DNA from: Bacillota bacterium
Lineage (GTDB): Bacteria > Bacillota > Clostridia > Tissierellales > Sporanaerobacteraceae
DNA: 5,552 nt
NCBI GenBank assembly: GCA_029779375.1
Contig: JAKPAR010000178.1
Location: 1 to 5,552, forward strand
Direction of reading: 5' to 3'
Part shown: in pieces, positions 4,953 to 5,552 of the stretch
Layout: the number at the start of each line of letters is the position of its first letter
How positions within the stretch are numbered: the first letter of the stretch is position 1
Notes under the pieces: generated by a model
Told to the model about the DNA's origin: nothing
The model's input: only the letters and a program-made list of their open reading frames with translations
The model's database searches: none
Position numbers and translations under genes: made by a program

Positions 4953-5552
4953 TTACATCTTATGGCCAGTAAAATCAATATAAAAATATTTCTTATCTTT
5001 AGCTACGGGTATCCAACCTTCAGAAAAACTTCCTATTTCATCATATATTGGGTTTATAACTACATTGTAATCATTATCAATTATACCATATTTCCCATTT
5101 TCCTTAAATACAGAAAAATTTATACTAATTGGGTAGAATAATGTTGACATTATAGAAATTTTTTCAAAGGCAGGTAAATCTTTTATTTTGTTTCCCCTTA
5201 TATCGGTTAAAATCCAATTAGTATCAGTTTTTAAAAGAAATGCATTACTACCATTATAGTAGAGATCGTCATATTTAATATCAATTATTATTTTTCCATT
5301 TCTATTGATAACTCCTTGTTTTCCATCCTTTTCAGCAGCAATAAACCCTGAATTTATTGAATTTGTAAAGATATATAAATCATCATATTCAAAAGGCATT
5401 ATAATATTTCCTTTTCTATCAATAATACCATAATTTTTTGAGGAATATCTATTTTCATATAATTGAGCTTTTATATACTTATTTCTATGTTCTAAAAACA
5501 ATGGGGCATACTTGGGTTCAATAACTATATTCCCGTTTCTATCTATACAACC
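4953..5552 (-). CDS. WG-type beta-repeat protein (C-terminal part, runs off the window)
   Basis: The frame is open from the right edge to TAA at 4955-4953, giving 199 visible residues. A TTG at 5501 could pass for a start, but the frame continues unbroken to the edge and those extra residues form another repeat, so the true start lies outside. The protein consists of degenerate repeats of the form [K/N]-Y-G-[I/V]-I-[D/N]-R-x-G-[N/K]-I-[I/V]-[I/M]-x-x-x-Y-D. In the visible fragment these begin at about residues 1, 40, 78, 112, 153 and 188. This matches the WG (beta-hairpin) repeat family, although the usual Trp-Gly is mostly Tyr-Gly or Gln-Gly here. Such proteins are often exported or membrane-anchored and of unknown function; no signal peptide can be judged because the N-terminus is missing. 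It is convergent with pgi, and its last residues (FTGHKM) end within a final partial repeat. Confidence 0.85.
   Translation of the reverse strand, partial: GCIDRNGNIVIEPKYAPLFLEHRNKYIKAQLYENRYSSKNYGIIDRKGNIIMPFEYDDLYIFTNSINSGFIAAEKDGKQGVINRNGKIIIDIKYDDLYYNGSNAFLLKTDTNWILTDIRGNKIKDLPAFEKISIMSTLFYPISINFSVFKENGKYGIIDNDYNVVINPIYDEIGSFSEGWIPVAKDKKYFYIDFTGHKM

Noticed and set aside
4917..5141. Plus-strand open frame of 74 codons opposite the WG-repeat gene
   Set aside because: It is a shadow of the minus-strand frame, which shows clear protein repeats; the plus-strand translation is just hydrophobic, low-complexity sequence from AT-rich DNA.
5499..5501. TTG start for the WG-repeat gene inside the window
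   Set aside because: No ribosome binding site precedes it, and the 17 codons upstream encode another good repeat (CIDRNGNIVIEPKY), so the gene continues past the edge.

Overview
The window is AT-rich DNA, with purine-rich Shine-Dalgarno sites, sigma-A-type promoters and U-tract hairpin terminators. This fits a low-GC Firmicute, probably an anaerobic clostridium or Tissierellales-type relative. The placement is inferred from gene style and codon use, not from a search.

Layout from left to right: (1) 1-242, minus strand, the N-terminus of a two-helix membrane protein that looks like a methyl-accepting chemotaxis protein or other HAMP receptor, cut by the window edge. (2) 243-414, a divergent intergenic region with a promoter for gene 1 and a weaker one for gene 3. 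(3) 415-1236, plus strand, a membrane-anchored extracytoplasmic protein of unknown function, closed by a strong terminator. (4) 1369-2502, plus strand, a PAS plus PP2C (SpoIIE/RsbU-type) serine/threonine phosphatase with all signature motifs intact and a three-cysteine cluster in the PAS domain. (5) 2571-3380, plus strand, an orphan RimK-like ATP-grasp ligase with its own near-consensus promoter; its stop codon lies inside a 19-bp terminator stem. (6) 3408-3467, a short GC-rich repeat-like element. (7) 3526-4833, plus strand, glucose-6-phosphate isomerase (pgi), followed by a hairpin. (8) 4953-5552, minus strand, a WG-type beta-repeat protein that is convergent with pgi and runs off the right edge.

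The genes look like independent transcription units rather than one operon. Terminators separate genes 3/4 and 5/7, and the ATP-grasp gene has its own promoter directly behind the phosphatase. Gene 1 (receptor) and gene 4 (PAS phosphatase) are both signal-transduction proteins, but nothing shows that they work together. No anti-sigma factor or anti-sigma antagonist (RsbW/RsbV type) lies next to the phosphatase.

I found no RNA gene, CRISPR array, transposase or phage gene. I also found no convincing new multi-gene system. The points most worth a second look are the GC-rich repeat element upstream of pgi, the cysteine cluster in the phosphatase PAS domain, the ATP-grasp enzyme of unknown substrate, and the inverted repeat around that gene's promoter.
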